Shown here piece by piece: positions 6,590 to 6,687 of a DNA stretch of 6,687 nt; position 1 is the first letter of the stretch; each line of letters starts with the position of its first letter. The notes below the pieces were generated by a model that was not told the origin of the DNA, did not search any database, and worked only from the letters and a program-made list of their open reading frames with translations. The position numbers and the translations under genes were made by a program. This DNA comes from Frankiaceae bacterium (GTDB lineage Bacteria > Actinomycetota > Actinomycetes > JADGOU01): assembly GCA_017882835.1 (NCBI GenBank), contig JADGOU010000170.1, positions 1 through 6,687 on the forward strand, given 5' to 3'.

Positions 6590-6687
6590 TCAGCCGAGCT
6601 CCACCAGCGCGTCCAGCTCCTGCGCGGCGTACCACATCAGCTCGTGGCCGTCCGCCTCGTCCACCACGAACTGGGCGTCGTCGCTGC
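6590..6687 (-). CDS. 3' end of an unrecognised acidic protein upstream of pruA (5' truncated)
   Basis: On the minus strand a frame enters from the window edge and ends in TGA at 6592-6590, giving the last 31 residues of a protein. Every codon third position is G or C except in the stop, as expected for a real gene here. The tail is strikingly acidic: nine Asp/Glu, one His and no Lys or Arg. It ends in a likely amphipathic helix, ELMWYAAQELDALVELG. The residues do not resemble the C-terminus of proline dehydrogenase, the usual partner of pruA, and I do not recognise the family. The stop is 73 bases from the pruA GTG with no strong hairpin between, so the two may share a transcript. That is inferred from spacing only. 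Confidence 0.65.
   Translation of the reverse strand, partial: SDDAQFVVDEADGHELMWYAAQELDALVELG

Noticed and set aside
1..6687. CRISPR array, tRNA/rRNA, transposase, integrase or attachment site
   Set aside because: No spaced direct repeats, clover-leaf sequence, transposase-like frame or flanking inverted repeats were seen on either strand.

Overview
The window comes from a high-GC Gram-positive bacterium, almost certainly an actinomycete. The base composition is very G+C rich, codon third positions in the real genes are nearly all G or C, and starts are GTG or TTG. The largest protein is an actinobacterial-type FHA/FtsK-SpoIIIE (EccC/EssC) ATPase.

Layout from left to right: (1) positions 1-183 hold the 3' end of a plus-strand gene for a short, partly hydrophobic, unrecognised protein. 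(2) An intergenic stretch follows. It carries a perfect 12-bp inverted repeat (207-236), two DnaA-box-like 9-mers on the minus strand, and a possible promoter. (3) Nearly 4.5 kb on the plus strand encode one very large protein. It has an N-terminal beta-grasp/FHA-like region, a canonical FHA domain, two membrane helices, the EccC/EssC 'DUF' domain and three tandem FtsK/SpoIIIE-type ATPase domains. Only the first ATPase domain keeps a canonical nucleotide site. (4) A short convergent intergenic region (4819-4887) contains a GC-rich hairpin, probably a terminator. (5) pruA on the minus strand (start best placed at GTG 6516) encodes L-glutamate gamma-semialdehyde dehydrogenase, the second enzyme of proline catabolism. 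(6) Upstream of pruA on the same strand is the 3' end of an unrecognised, very acidic protein.

How they work together: the two complete genes are convergent and functionally unrelated as far as can be seen. The ATPase looks like the motor of a type VII (ESX/WXG100) secretion-like system, with an FHA module that would read phosphothreonine signals. No WXG100 substrate, EccB/EccD/EccE homologue, mycosin or kinase is encoded in the window, so here it appears as an orphan. pruA also lacks a neighbouring proline dehydrogenase on its downstream side. No tRNA, rRNA, CRISPR array, insertion sequence or integrase was seen. The most unusual features are the palindrome with a nested DnaA-box-like site ahead of the ATPase gene, and the uneven decay of the three ATPase sites.
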